A stretch of 64,000 nt of DNA from assembly GCA_947095585.1 (NCBI GenBank), contig OX352765.1, positions 16,552,444 through 16,616,443 on the forward strand. Direction: 5' to 3'. The stretch comes from Nephrocerus scutellatus (Eukaryota > Arthropoda > Insecta > Diptera > Pipunculidae). The position numbers were made by a program, and so were the translations under genes. A model generated the notes under the pieces. That model did no database searches and was not told where the DNA came from. It saw only the letters and a program-made list of their open reading frames with translations. Shown piece after piece: positions 1 to 12,929 of the stretch; within the stretch, counting starts at the first letter, position 1, and each line of letters starts with the position of its first letter.

Positions 1-2480
1 AAGATAAAAATTTATCCGTTATCGCTGAGGCGTGATTATTGTATGGGGTTTTTTTTATCAACATAAATCACTTAAATTTCGACGAGGCAAAAATTGCAGT
101 AAACTATAAGATGTCCTTAATCGATGCACTGATACGTGTCATCCCGCTTACTTACGTATAGTAGTGGGGGTTGAAGTATCATTCGGCTTACTTAGGTATG
201 ATGGTGGAAGAGTGGAAGCAGCAAAAAAACACTTCACGTCACATCGATGATTGAATGTGGCGTAAGGATCTATAGTATCCTATCCTTGTAGCGATTTGTC
301 AACGAAACTTTTACCCAATCTTTCATTTTAACCGTGGTACAGTAGAACAAACCTACCTACTAGCATAGAAAAGTAATTGCAAGACTTGTAACTTTTTATG
401 TTAGAGTTTTTTGGCTTAAGATTCGACTGCATTTATAAGAAAACTACTTACTAAGTGTGATCGTGGGTGGATGATAATACACACACAACACGCATAGCGA
501 GAATATTCCTACCAGCTCTGTAGGTTAGAAAGTTGCTGTGAACAATTTGCCATAGTCTATATAATCTCTTCTAGATTTTCTTCATTTCAACCCACAGTAC
601 ACCAGTAACCACCTCCAATTCGAGACACATTAGAGAAATTACATTTATCGCACCATCAGGTTTCTAATTTTTCGCTCATATTCTCCGGCACTTCCAGGAC
701 GTTTGAAGATCTTACTCACTTCCTGGTGCTATCTTTCTTTGTACTGTACCGCAGGCTACAGACACATGAGTTAAGAAAAAACGATTAATGTTTTCCTCTC
801 TAGTGCTTTCTGGGAATTGAGGGTTATGCCTTCCTTGCTCTTGACTTTCACTCACCTTCCTTGAAAGTAAGCAAATTGTGATTGATACGGCAATGACAAG
901 AGGAAAAAGAGGACCAAAAAATCGCACAAAATACATCATCTTCCGTGCGCTGAACTAAGCGCTGGGAACAGCAGCTCGATATCACGCCGTCATTTCGCCG
1001 CAAGGTACATAGGTGTCACAAGCATAGGAGCCAATTTATTAACGTATATGATGCCAATATTTTACAAGGCATCCAGCTATCAAAGTTGCTGTTCATGTTC
1101 CTGTTTGTACTCGTGTTTGGCAAAATGCAAGCACCACAAATTATCCAGAGTAGGGCTATTGAACGATTCATCTGACAAGGAGCCACTTCCACTTCGATAC
1201 ATGTACGTCCATAAGTCATAGTATAAATAATTCTTTTACCATGTCAGTATATGCACTGCACTGTAGGATACAACTATCAAGAACTAGAATGACCGGTCGT
1301 TTGCTGGTGATTGCAACAAAGTCGAGCAGTACTGCTGCTGCTGATGAAGTGCATCGTGCAAATAGAAAAGTGCATGTTGTGGACGATGAAATAGCAGCAG
1401 ACGTTTATGTGACCACTTTTGTGTAATTTATTTATGTCACATAACAGCGGAGCCTCTTGTTTCCCCACCCACACACGGTACTGCCATCAAATGTCCGTCA
1501 AGCTGATAGCTAAGACCCCACCATCGTGTTGTGCTTTTTTTTGCGTCAGACACATGACTGCAAAATGACTCGAAGCGATTGAAATACTTGCCATTCGCGT
1601 GCGATCTACAAGGAATCTGCAATCTCGCGTAGGAATGACAGCCAATGGTTGGCCTTTTTTTTTTTTGTTGGTCTGTTCTCGTGTACACCGAGTGACCCGG
1701 AATGACAAGGACACTTAATCACCGCATAAACTCTTAATAGAACAAAGTTTACTTTGTATTGCTGCTGCACGATGTGATGCGGTTTGTTTTGGCATTGTTC
1801 GTTGGTGCCTTCCGATTGGAATTATTTTCAAAGAAAAAAAAATATCCTTACATAACGTTGGGGACAATTATGAGGATTCGAAAGCGGAAATGACATCGAG
1901 GTTTTTTTGTTGGTATTTTTATGAAGCAATTTACCCACTTGATAGGTTTTTAGTTGGCTTTTAATGAAAAAAAATAATAACAGCCACTTTGATGTTAAAT
2001 TTGAGAACGGCTACATGACAAGTCAAGGTAATTCTGTTAGGCGAAGTACCAGCAGTATATTGAAATGAAGCCCACATTGTTTTTGGCTTTGCAACCAAAC
2101 CGGTATTCCTCTCGATGGGTTTCTTAAAATAATTATTTTACTGTTAAGGTGAAAGAAGGGAACAACAAATGATAAGGACTAAGTTATCAAAATTAAAACT
2201 AGAACATGGGTAAGAATGATAAAATTTCAAATGTCATATAAAGGGTTTTTCAATAAGGACATAACAATTTTGTATTTAAAGAAAATATAAACAAATTGAG
2301 ATAGAGGCACGTTTATGGTCGAAATTCATCAATAATTCCTTATGTTTGAAAATCATTGAGGTTCTTGTTTCAAGGAGTATAACTTCATCATTTCAAATAA
2401 TTTTATTGAATTTGGTTATATTGCTTCCGCTGCGAGCGTGTACAAATAGGTCATAAGCGTATGTTGTTTGCCTTAATTTT
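1..2480. other. AT-rich non-coding stretch
   Basis: I see no recognisable gene or mobile element here. A minus-strand ORF at 712-939 begins with a hydrophobic stretch that resembles a signal anchor, but no splice context or homology supports it. Around 145-210 two short similar segments, each holding GCTTACTTA followed by GTAT, lie about 45 bases apart. If the dpr-like gene at 19.1 kb extends to the left, this is probably intron or flank. Confidence 0.4.
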
Positions 2481-2489
2481 TTGAAATAC

Positions 2490-3740
2490 CTATGAATAAA
2501 ATTTAAAACTGTTCGTTGGTAACCGCACCACTTAAGAACGGCTGAACTGATTTGACTCATTTTTATTTTGAAATGTTCGTCATAGCCCGAACAAGGTTTG
2601 TACGAGAAAACAAATAAAAAAAAAATGTCCATAAAATGAGAAAATTCCGCAAAAACTGAAAGTGCGTCTTTCCATAGGATTTTTTTATGAACTCGCGACC
2701 ATAACTCACGATTTCAACGATGAATTTGCGTAATTTTAATTTTATTTTTGTCGTTGTGGTCCTGGAAAGGAAGATAATTTCAAAGCAAAGTCAAAAAATT
2801 CGGACAAACAGCAAAAAAAAAATCATAATTTTCTTATGCACTCTCGATCATAACTGACAATAGGAACGACAGATTTGGTTGATTCTTTTTTTTTTGTTTT
2901 GTTCGTTATGCATTCCAGCCTAAATTAAAATAAAATTAAATTAGTGTTTACTTTTGTGTTGATCCTCGATCTGTCTAACAAAAGTCGATATTTCATTTCT
3001 ATTTTAATAGAACTATTAGTTGGCCCTATGTGCGCCAATGTCGTTTGGCAGCTGATCCATTTCCACGGTCTTTCTTTTGCGATCTGTCAATGTATCCCAA
3101 TGATTGCGACCGACATGCCATTAGACTTTAATAGCTTGCAGTTTCGGGGGTGCGGTTTGCATTCGCAATTACAATAAACAAATCACAATGGCAGTCATTG
3201 AGTATTTGCGGCATTAACCTTGCTTCTTGCATGGTCAATTGTATGTCGCCTGTTCCAGTGTCGAAAAACCAACAGTTTTGTTTGTTTACGCGTCAGACAA
3301 CAAAATAAATAAAAAGTAGTGCGCGTACCTTTTACCCGCAGTTAAATTGAAACTTCTGTGATGTCGTGGGCAAAAAGACATCCAAAAGACCCCTAAAAAC
3401 CCCAAAAGAATCATAAGAAGACCTCCCAAAGACCCTCAAAAGACCCCTCAACAAACCCCCAGAAGACTCGCAAAAGACCCCCAAAAGATCTCTAAAATAC
3501 CCCCAAAAAATCATTAAAGACCCCAAAAAGATCCTCAAAAGAACATCAAAGAACCCCCTAAAAACCCCTAAAAAGATGCTCAAAAGAACCTCAAGGGGCC
3601 CTAAAAAGACACAAAAAAGTCCCTTAAAAGGCCCAAAGGATCCTCAAAAGCCTCTTCAAAAGACCCTCAAAAGACCCCCTAAAGATCCCCAAAAAATCCC
3701 AAAAAAACCATTAAAAGATCCCCAAGAGGACTTTATCTCA
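2490..3740 (+). mobile_element. Helitron-like remnant, copy 1
   Basis: The left part carries the GTTCGTTGGTA..CCGCA..GAACGGCTGAAC motif series typical of non-autonomous insect Helitrons. The whole block is colinear with 39690-41535: both hold GCTGATCCATTT, then CACGGTCTTTCTTTTGCGAT, then ACCGACATGCCATTAGACTT, and end in an A/C-rich tandem repeat. The left end is too degenerate to place the expected TC terminus and no CTRR-type right end was found. No coding capacity is visible. The colinear second copy is direct evidence for a dispersed element; the Helitron label is inference from motif recognition. Confidence 0.6.
3358..3735 (+). repeat. A/C-rich degenerate tandem repeat (CCCCAAAAGA-like)
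   Basis: About 380 bases built from variants of a 9-12 base unit such as CCCCAAAAGA, AAAGACCCC and TCCTCAAAAGA, with strong strand asymmetry (A and C on this strand, almost no G runs). A minus-strand ORF through it looks like a membrane protein only because GGGTTTT-type repeats encode Phe, Gly and Leu. The same repeat closes the matching Helitron-like copy at 41100-41535, and a looser version lies at 21880-22330. Confidence 0.8.
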
Positions 3741-4117
3741 ACCCGATGAAATATAATCTAAGAAGTTTTTATCGTAATAAGTATCCTTTTGAAATTACGA
3801 CTATACATGGTGTATTCGTTAAGGTGGCAAATACTTAAAGGAGTGATTCCTTGGTTAATTGGAAAAAAAAACTATTTTCACCCCCTGCGGTGTACGTAAA
3901 GTATTAAAACGAAGAGACGTTCTTTTGACTTTACATAACTTCACACCCTGTAACTCTTGAACACTTCTAGCTACGAGATCACTGTTGCTCTCCAGCTAGA
4001 CGTCTCGGTGTTTCTACAGAACAGTGCAACAAAAATACACTTGAAACGGATGGACTCATAAGACTTCACTCCAGTGCATGATCTGCTTCAATCAGACTTG
4101 GCCAGAAGGACCTAATT

Positions 4118-4640
4118 TCATGTGTCCGTTTTCACCACCAGTTTCATGAGTAATTTCTCTTCGGGTTGACCGTGATTGTGAGCCGTATTGACTCGAATCT
4201 GATTTCGTGATGATGCAATCAGCGCTCGGAGCACCATACCAACAAGATAGTGGTCCGAGTCGACGTTGGCACCTCGGTACGTTCGTACCGTCGTAAGGTT
4301 CGGTTGTGGCGGCGGTCTATCAACACGTGCGAGTGACTCCATCAGGAGATACCTAGGTGGCTATTTTTACGCGCAAACCATGTACTCGCAACGACCAAAT
4401 TATCTGCCATCTCTATGACTCGTTGTCCATTATTATTAGTGTTCTCGTTTAAGCTATGGGTGGCAATGTACTTGCTGAATATTGGTCTCGACCTATTTTG
4501 GCATTCATATTCCCCAAAATGATTTTTATGTCATACTGGGGAAAGTCATGGAGTTCCCGTTCGACTGATTCAAAGAATTCTTCTTTTTCATCATCCTCTG
4601 TATGCATGAACATTTATGAGGCTTATGTTTTTAAAATTTG
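4118..4640 (-). mobile_element. LINE endonuclease fragment (RTE-like)
   Basis: On the minus strand, 4118-4342 translates to a block containing TYRGANVDSDHYLV, typical of the end of the endonuclease domain of RTE-like LINEs. 4450-4640 is similar on the same strand to 12309-12581 (E-K-E-E-F-F-E-S-V-E-R-E-L and K-I-I-L-G-x-M-N). The two pieces are in different frames, so this is a broken relic. The endonuclease would nick target DNA for retrotransposition; none of it is functional here. Clade assignment is approximate. Confidence 0.7.
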
Positions 4641-7060
4641 CCCCGCACGCGAAGTATGCAAAGCCGTTGATTTACTGCTTAAAAGCCGATAACGGTATAT
4701 CCCCCAAACTTTGCGAGATTTGTCCTACTATTCCTTCTACAGACAATTGTGATCGAGTTTGCTGCCATGTCGACAAATCTAAATTGGCTGTACAGGCTAG
4801 ATATTTGCTCCTTATTTGGTATCTTCGGAGAAGACCGCCCCTCCAGATACGCATTTAAAATTAATTTGTATAAAAAGTCAATTTTTTGCCCCTCCCACCG
4901 TCAAGGGTGGTCTAGTTCTTATATTATTACCTTTGTATTATTGATACTTAACAACCCCACTCCTCAGTCACCACCATCATATTTAATATCCAGCGAAATA
5001 CCCATTCGCACTTTGTCCGTTCGTCTGTCTGTTCCTTTTAAAGTTAAAAGCAATTCAATTTCCAACAACAGGTCTGTGTAGGTCAGTTTGATACCTTTGG
5101 GGATGACACGCCCTTAAAACCTACCTAACCAGTTGGCCCTATACTACAGTTAAGCTTATTCATTTCACAAAACAGCTTTTCATTCGAAATTATATTTATT
5201 GATTAAAAACCAGCTTACAGCTTTCCTTATTTTAATCTTTAACGCAGAAGGTTTCAGTACTTAACCCCTTAAAAGGTTATTACTTTATTTTGCTACACGT
5301 CCTTATATAGATCGTTTATTCTACGTACTGAAAAATAAGTAAGTGAATATTGTTGACAAAATGGACACTTTCTTTCATCTCTGGTGTACGAGTTCACATT
5401 ATTCGCAAACAAGATTTCTAGAGTTCATTAATTCCTGCACAACAAGCATATGAAGTAAAGATAAAAGACATCTCCATATAGTGGCTTCACCATCGCGCAA
5501 AACACTGCACTTTGGTGAAAATTGTTAAACTCCATAATGCACCTGCTCTCTACTCTGTTTCTTGATTGCATGTATTAACCTCATAAATTTTAGAAACATT
5601 GTGTGCTGTTCCCGATGGCCATAATAGGCACTTGCACCCAAATTATGGTAATACATTATACTTGAGAAATGTGCGCGCTCCGCACATTTCCAGCTAGCTA
5701 TTGAGATGGCGGAGTACCACGGTAACATACCTTCAAGAGGTTTTCAATTTTCACTTAACGCGATAAGCGACTGAGTATGGTCTCGCACATGACTTGTTGT
5801 GCCCACTTGAAATTCATAATAAATTTCAAACGTGTACCCGAAACCAAAACAACACCACCACACCCCACATCACAATCACGAGCATATCAAAATAAAAACA
5901 AAAAATAGCCTTGTTACACATACGCCTCCGATAGGAACCAGCGACTGCTACTTGCCCTGCAACTGGGACTAAGAATGGGAGTACGTGGTTTTGTTTTTGT
6001 TTTTTTTTTATTGTCCTTTCACTTTTTTCGTCTACCATTGTTCATCATCATCATCATTGTTTGCAAGGAGCATTAAATACTTTTCTTCACTTCTTCATTG
6101 ATGGACATTATTCTTTAATACTTATATTGTTTTAAATTTAAAACAAAACAAATATCAAAAGTGCACGTATTGCCATTATGAACAATGTCCTCCTTTTGCA
6201 ATTATGATAAATGGGTGTGTTTTATGGGGTATGTGTGTGCGTTAAGAGTTTCTTGTAAATGTGTAAGTTGTCCTATTTTTATTTTTTTATATTTCTTTCA
6301 GTAAGAATTTCAAAAAATTACATTGTCTTTGATAGAACAGTTAGACAAAAACTTATTCGGTTTTGTTGTTATTTTTACATTGCAAAAATTTAAAGGCTTT
6401 TGATAGGTGTAGGTGTGGTAAAAAAAGCTCAATTCAATTCTTTATGGATACTTTTTTCCAATTTGCTTACATTTAGTTTGAATTGCGGTCTTGCATATTT
6501 CGTTGTCACTTCTGGTACAAAATATGCACCAATTATCAAGTGAGTCATGCAAATATCTTTTGAAGAGAAAAATGTGTTCGTTTTGGAGATAATTTTAAAG
6601 TTGATGGCAAAACAGTAGAAATAGGTTAACATTTCACAGTATCCGACTAGTAAGTATGACTGTCTATTACAAATTTCTCAACTGTGGATTACTGCTGGGT
6701 ACAGTTAACGATATAGTGTTCCTACTTTGTTGGTTACTTAATATATAATTTTGCTTGCTCATGGGCACTTATAATTAGTTTCCAATCAAAAGAAAATCGA
6801 CATTAACATTAACGTTCAGTGTTGCCAGTCTATAACCAGATAACATTTACTTCAACAATATTAACTAAAATAGTAATTCAATACTGGATCTCATCAAAAG
6901 ATTTATTATTTAGCTCATAAGCGCAATATCTAATTATCTTGCATACAAATAACTTCGTTACTCGAACTTACCGTTGAAGAAATCGAGAACCAGGTGTGGA
7001 TTAGTAGCTAACAATTGGTATTTGATGCGTCTTGTGTATTACATGTTTGACTCTTTAGAA
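4640..7060. other. AT-rich non-coding stretch
   Basis: Short ORFs only, none with recognisable domains or splice context. The stretch 4620-5090 is somewhat richer in C on the plus strand and could be more decayed repeat DNA. Poly-A/T runs near 6000 and 6280-6300 are the only other structure noted. Confidence 0.4.
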
Positions 7061-7063
7061 AAG

Positions 7064-7115
7064 ATTTTTTTTTATATTTCGCGCACGCTTAAAGGGGTTC
7101 GCATCCTTATAATGC
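7064..7115 (-). repeat. LINE 3' tail signature with poly-A
   Basis: On the minus strand this reads CATTATAAGG, four variable bases, AACCCCTTTAAGCGTGCGCG, then AAATATA and poly-A. Nearly the same tail occurs at 29690-29745 (minus) and in part at 58706-58735 and 59578-59612. It marks the 3' ends of several LINE copies in the window. Confidence 0.6.
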
Positions 7116-9560
7116 TCGGCTGTATGCTTGGCACAGCGTGGGCGTTAAGGAAAAGGAGGAGAAAAGAAAAGATGTCTATGAGCTTGTGTTTTGAATGCCT
7201 GTCGATCATAGTGAATGTGGGAAGACAGAACTTGGTAGAGCATTCCATATTCCTGTTATACGGCTGAAGAACGAATCCATGAATTTAACTGTACGTTCGA
7301 AGATGGGCTTGAGGGTAAACTGATGAGCTTTAAGAGCGCCACAAGTATTGCGGTTGAATTCAAGAAGAGGTGGCATGCAGCTGGCTATTTCTCTTGAGCA
7401 CCGCTGGTGGAAGAAACGATAAACACTGACAGTTCCTGCGGTGTTCAAGCGAATCTATTGATTTCGCTATATTTGCTTCACCGATAAGTTTTATCGCGCG
7501 CGGTTTTGTATTCTATCTAGCTGATGCAAAATAGTTTTAGGCGCTCCATACCACATATGGCCATTGTACTCAAGTTTAGGGGGAATAAAAGCCTTGTATA
7601 TAGTAGCAAGATCAGAGGGAGTGAAATATTTCTTGCACACGGTAAATATGTGGTCATTCCAACGAAGTTTGTCATTAACGCACATAACGAGAATTGCGAG
7701 ATTTTCTGTTTCCTCGATACAAGTGTCATTCATGGATAATGGCATGGGATTTAGGATTCGCTTAGACGATAGGAGACAGCATTGGGTTCTGGAAGCGTTA
7801 AATTCTCTTCTATTATTTTCTCCCCATTGTATTATACTGTCTAGGTCAGAATTTCACGTGATTAACATACGTTGTTGCTTGAGTTCCACATGAGAAGTGG
7901 AAGGACGTTCCTCAAACTTATATGAGAAGCTGAGAGTGCTGTGGTCAGCGAAAGAGTGAATTGGATTAGAAGTCACAGATAAGAGATCATTAATAAAAAT
8001 GAGGAATGAATGAGGGACAGTCGGGGACAAAACAGAGCATTTAAGTAATGACATTTAGACTTGAAACCGTCCAATACAACTTGAATTGAGCGATCCAAAA
8101 GATAGCTTCTAATCCAGTGAAATTTCATCAGCGTTTCCATGACCTTGTAAAGAATAGATGTAAGTGCGGTCGGTATGAAGAAGGAGACGACAGCTCGCCT
8201 GGACAAGACAAGGCTGTTTTCCAACTTCTCGGGAAGAGTCCAGAAGAATAGGAGAGATCGAAAGGCTTAGGCAATGGTAATGCCAGCTTTGAAAAACACC
8301 TCCTCAGTACTAATGGGGAAATACCATCTGGTCCAGCAGATTTGTGAATGTTGAGATCATTTAAAACTCTAGCAACTGCACGATTATGAATAAAGATCTC
8401 TCCCATATAGTCTTCAATACTCGGAGGTGCAGGTGACAACAATATACATTCTGGAAGAGTGGAACTAGCTACAAAATGTGCAGCAAACAGATTGGCTTTG
8501 TCTTAAGAGTTGACAACTGGAGTGTTATAATAAATGAGCGTTGGTTTTGATGACTAGGCTGTATTTTTGATTCTTTTCACGAATGATCAAAAACCTTTGG
8601 GATATTTTGGTATTTTTTGCCTCAATTTTTGGTCGTAGGCTCAGTAGGGCTAGCTTTGTAAAACCGAAAGCATACCTCTCTAATACTATAAGCCTCTTTA
8701 CAGCTCCAGTCATACCATCTATCTTCGTTTGCTTTAACAGACTTATTCCTTATTCCAATAAGGATGATGTTTGTGATTGCATCAGCGGCGGCATCCACGT
8801 TGCTATTACGAAACAATAGCGACCAGTTAATTCTCCCAAAGAAGTTGTTATGGCCGTCTCAATTGGCTTTCTCGTCTTGCCATACTGTTGTTTTTTTTTC
8901 TCTAACTGCGTGGTTTATTAACAAGAAATTAGCTGATACAACACAATGGTCAGACGTGCCTAGAGGCGATAATACATTGACGGAGTATTTATCTGGACGA
9001 GATGTAAGGAACAAGTTAAGGGTGTTTGCGGAATGATTTGCAATGTTAGGTATTCGTGTAGACTCATTTACAAGCTGAGTACGGTTATTAAACTCAGCGA
9101 ATAACTCAAAACAACTTCCTTCTGGTGTTGGCTGGCCAGAATGGCGAAGCCACCCAGAATTGTGTACATTGAAATGCATTGAAAAAAAAATACGATGTTT
9201 TGTGTCATTTCTTAAGATTGAATCAGACAGTGCATCGAACTCGCTTTGAGTTAAAGCACTGTCTAAGTGGGCACTTCTGTAAAGGAATCAGTACCTTTGG
9301 AACTTTGGCTAAATTGGGGCAAAAGCTGAAATGCAACATCACTCCGGACATAGATTGCTAGTCCGCATTTAAATTCCGATGCCTCAGAAATATAAAATAC
9401 CTGAGTTTCACTCAGTGCCAGAATTGCTGGCCTGTGGACATGTACATAATTAAACACAGCGAAAGAACTCGCTCTCAGCCCACGTATGTTGCTGAGATCC
9501 ACTCTGAAAACACACATAACTACAACAGAACAGACACACAAAACACAACTTACCGCTTCT
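7064..9560 (-). mobile_element. LINE retrotransposon, degraded (Jockey/CR1/L2-like)
   Basis: Read on the minus strand from 9560 to 7064, the fragments keep the order of a non-LTR pol. The endonuclease start is at 9541-9263 (DLSNIRGLR, then ALSETQ). Its end is at 9179-8859 (GTSDHCVV). The reverse-transcriptase entry is at 8442-8128 (KSAGPDGISPLVL, SYSSGLFPRSWK, YRP). The catalytic region is at 8054-7854 (VLSPT..FLIFINDL, with FADH where FADD is expected). C-terminal blocks follow at 7745-7491 and 7448-7206 (ITGIWNALPSSVFP). The 3' end has the CATTATAAGGRTG..AACCCCTTTAAGCGTGCGC-type tail and a poly-A run (7064-7072 as T). Stops and frame changes throughout make it a pseudogene. The catalytic FADD change supports inactivity. 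Confidence 0.8.
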
Positions 9561-9869
9561 TTAAACCGAATTGAGAAGAGTATGTCTCAAAAGGGATTAT
9601 CAACACAAATTGTCGCCAGTGTTATGCCTTCACGACAAACTGAGTCAAATCACCATCCGTTATTTAATTACTAAAGCATAAGATCACCACATTGTTCATT
9701 GCAAGCATTGAACAAAATAATTTTCCAAATTCTTTAGTTGAGCTGTTGAGGATGGGATGAACGGACACCACACAAATTACTTTGCACTAACAAATATTGG
9801 TACATATCATGAGCAAACGCCACAACCTTTCCATTGAAACTAAATTGGAAAGATACTTTATATAGACCA

Positions 9870-9960
9870 ATGTCTGTGGTGCATCGGTTAGAACTATTGG
9901 CTCCCACTCGGAGGATACCAGGTTCGATTCCTGGCGCGTCCAAAAAACGAAAAAAAAATT
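9870..9960 (+). mobile_element. tRNA-derived SINE head
   Basis: The segment holds an A-box-like GTGGTGCATCGG and, 43-46 bases on, a perfect T-arm CCAGG-TTCGATT-CCTGG with the pol III B box GGTTCGATTCC. The acceptor stem cannot be closed (nothing upstream pairs with CGCGTCC), so this is not a functional tRNA gene. An A-rich tail follows at 9942-9960. Read in the minus strand the B box produces the G-I-E-P-G peptide often mis-annotated as protein. I infer a SINE or a tRNA pseudogene. Confidence 0.55.
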
Positions 9961-9964
9961 TCTC

Positions 9965-10890
9965 ACCGCACTGATCATCTAGATTACAAGTACACATGTT
10001 ACGATGCTGTGAATGTGATATACATGTCCGTATACTTTATTCACATGTATGGTTGAGTTAATGTATGAAGAAATCTAGATGTAGAGCGAGAATAAATAGA
10101 TACTTTAATGATTTTGACAATTATTTTTATTAAAAAGGGTGATAGATTATTTAGTAAATGGAGATTGCAGATTTATGTTACAAATTATAAATAAAAATAT
10201 TCAGATTATCACCCACTGCGTACTGTTTTTTTTTTAGTGTAGCTTCAATTCTAGTAATTTACTAAAATGCTTTCAATATGAACCTTACCCCACCAGTCCC
10301 CTCCACAGTGAACAACACTTGCCATAACACCAAGTCGCGCAGATTATTTTAATTATGTTCTGGTCGCACTGATTGTGCTATAATTGTTGTAAGTAACAAA
10401 CTACAACAACATTTAAATCAACATTTAAAAGATATTAAATTTTATACAGCACAGTTTTAAGATTAACATTTTTTTTAATGGACTCATTGTTCTTAACTGC
10501 AGCATTGTCATAAGGGCACGCTTCTGTCGATGGAAAGTGGAATACATGTGCAAAGGTGGTCCTCTCGGAAGGAAGGTAAACTTACAACACCATATGTGGT
10601 CATTACCACTGCATATCGGGTAAACAGCATAAATAAGACTTCGTGTTTAAGTTTGTTCCTTCCATTGAATGTTTGGCTGAATTCTTGAATTTTCGCCGGC
10701 CTTTTTAATCAAATCGTCAACTATTTCTTTTGTTGTATTGGTGCACTTGTCCATTATCTACTTTAATGTTTTCGCAAATTTAATATCGCCGAGCGTTCTT
10801 TATTTTTTTTCCGTAAATTATTAAGTTTACTGGTAAACTGATGTCAACAATGCAAAAAAAACAATGAAATCCGAACTCTATTTAAAAAAA
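9965..10890. other. AT-rich non-coding stretch
   Basis: No ORF, repeat or RNA gene could be recognised. Confidence 0.4.
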
Positions 10891-10899
10891 ATGTGGTTC

Positions 10900-12870
10900 T
10901 TTGTTCTTTGATATGTTTTACTCTATGAATACCCTTCAAAGCAGCCATATATCTTTGGCTCTACAACCGGGGCCCAATCCTGGCGTCCCTCAAAAAGTCT
11001 ATCCACCGGTCCCGATTTTGAGCTGATGTCATCCAGTTTTGCATTCCTAAATTCTGGGCGTCCTGGTCTACGCCATCTTTCCAGTGTAGGCTTTGCTGGG
11101 CTCGCTGCCATCTTCCATAAATCCTACCGCAAAGGACTTTTCGAGTAGGATCCTCTTCGCGCATGCGAGCTAGGCGTTCTGATCACCGGAGCCTAGCGAG
11201 CTTAATTCTCTTCACGATGTCGACTACGCTGTAGCGCCCGTGAATCTCATCATTATAAAGTCTCCGGAATCGTCCTTTCTCACATACGGGGCCAACAATT
11301 CTCCGTAAGACTTCTCTCGAACGCGACTAAGAGGTCAGAACGCTTTTTGCTAAGCACCCAAGTCTCGAATTCATATGTAAGTACTGATATTACCATTATC
11401 TTATATACCAGCAGCTCGGATATTAAGGTTAAGTTCCTAGAAGTTGGCCCGAGATAGTTAAAGGATTGCACTACTTCAAAATTCGCGGTCCACTATTTTA
11501 ATTGCGGGACCAATGTTGGATCTGGTAACCATGTACTTTGTTTTGCTCTCATTTATGTGCAGCCCCGGATTTCGTGCCGCCTGTTCGCTCTGGATGAAAG
11601 CTTCCTGTACAACTCTTTGGTTACTACCAGCGATGTCAATATCGTCTGCGTAAGCCAATATGGACTTATAGAGGATTGTTCCGCTCGCCGTTACGTCAGA
11701 GTCTCGTATCACTTTCTCCAACACCAGGTTGAAGAGGACGCAGGTCAGTCCATCCACTTCTCGGAGCCCGCTAAAGATGTTGAATGGCTTTGATAGAGAT
11801 CCGGATATTTTTACTTGGCTTATAACATTGGTCATGGTCAACCTACATAGTCGTGTCAGTTTATTTTGGATGCCGAATTCTCTCATGGCTTTATAAAGTT
11901 CTACTCTGGCTATGCTATAATACGCGGTTTAAAAGTCCATAAAAAGATGGTGTAGTGAGTCTTAAAGCTCTAGACATTTTTCCCTAAGGGTGTAAATCTG
12001 ATCAGTTGTTGATTTGCCTGGGATGAAGCCACTCTGGTATGGACCAATGATGACTTTAGCGTATGGGGCTATCCTGTCTTGAAGGATAGAGGAGAAAATC
12101 TTATACGCGGTACTCAACAACGTTATACCACAACTATTGCTGCATATTGTGATATCTCCCTCTTCTTATGTATGGGGCACAGGATGCCTCTTCGCCAGTC
12201 TTCTGGCATATAGTCTCTTCCTCCCATACTTGCATTATTATTTCATGAATTGCTTGGTGTAATGTGGGGCCTCATATTTTTATCAGTTCTTATTATTTTT
12301 GAGCCGATTCATCGCTCTGCTAATGGCGGCAGCATAGTATGATCTTCGGTCATTGGTGGAGCCTCCAATTCCTCAGTTAGCTGGCCATTTAGCAACTCAT
12401 GAGTGCCAATGTACTGCCTTTTATCATTCATATCTCCCAGAATGATTTTTACATCATACTGAGGGTAGGCATGGAGTTCCCGTTCGACTGATTCAAAGAA
12501 TTCTTCTTTTTCCTCGTCTGGGGAATCCTCTGTAGGTGCGTGAACGTTTATGAGGCTTATGTTTTTAGATTTGCCCCGCACGGGAAGCGGGAAGCGGTGT
12601 GCGTACGTTCAGTGAGAAAATTCTTAAATCGTTTAGCCGTTCTCGTTGCCGTGATCGTCGTCGTTCATCAGTGTATCCGAGGCTGATTTTGGGTTCAGTA
12701 ATAAAAGTTTTTTTTACGGGCGAGGTTATTGGCCTAGCGCCAACCTTACTTTGAAGGGACTAGCCCGATCATTCGGCTTTTCCTGCATTAAAGGAAAATT
12801 ACCGGCGGCCACCACGTGGAGGTTTGATCGCACTACCACCAGTCGGATATAGTTACGGCATTAAGATAAA
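10900..12870 (-). mobile_element. LINE retrotransposon, RTE-like family 1, copy 1
   Basis: Read on the minus strand. Near 12870-12720 is a G/C-richer 5' segment. The endonuclease is at 12581-12309 (INVHAPTEDSPDEEKEEF, then ILGDMND). The RT core is at 11886-11476 with LAYADDIDIAGS, preserving the YADD catalytic pair, followed by KTKYMV. The C-terminal part is at 11471-10923 (VLTYEFETWVLS, ending near RWRRPGRP). Frames change several times and the RT finger region between 12300 and 11900 is only partly readable, so it is inactive. A partial copy on the same strand lies at 37350-38570, and an endonuclease fragment at 4118-4640. Confidence 0.8.
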
Positions 12871-12929
12871 AGTGTTCTCATCTTTTTATTCACCAAACCC
12901 ATTGTCAATGTTAAATATAGGAGGACGAG

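Noticed and set aside
712..939. Minus-strand 75-codon ORF with hydrophobic N-terminus as a small membrane protein
   Set aside because: Only a hydrophobic run supports it; no start context, poly(A) signal or homology was recognised.
3332..3583. Minus-strand ORF resembling a membrane protein
   Set aside because: It is the reverse reading of the A/C-rich tandem repeat, giving repetitive Phe/Leu/Gly.
9870..9945. Functional tRNA gene
   Set aside because: T-arm and B box are good, but the acceptor stem does not pair and the D/anticodon arms are poor.
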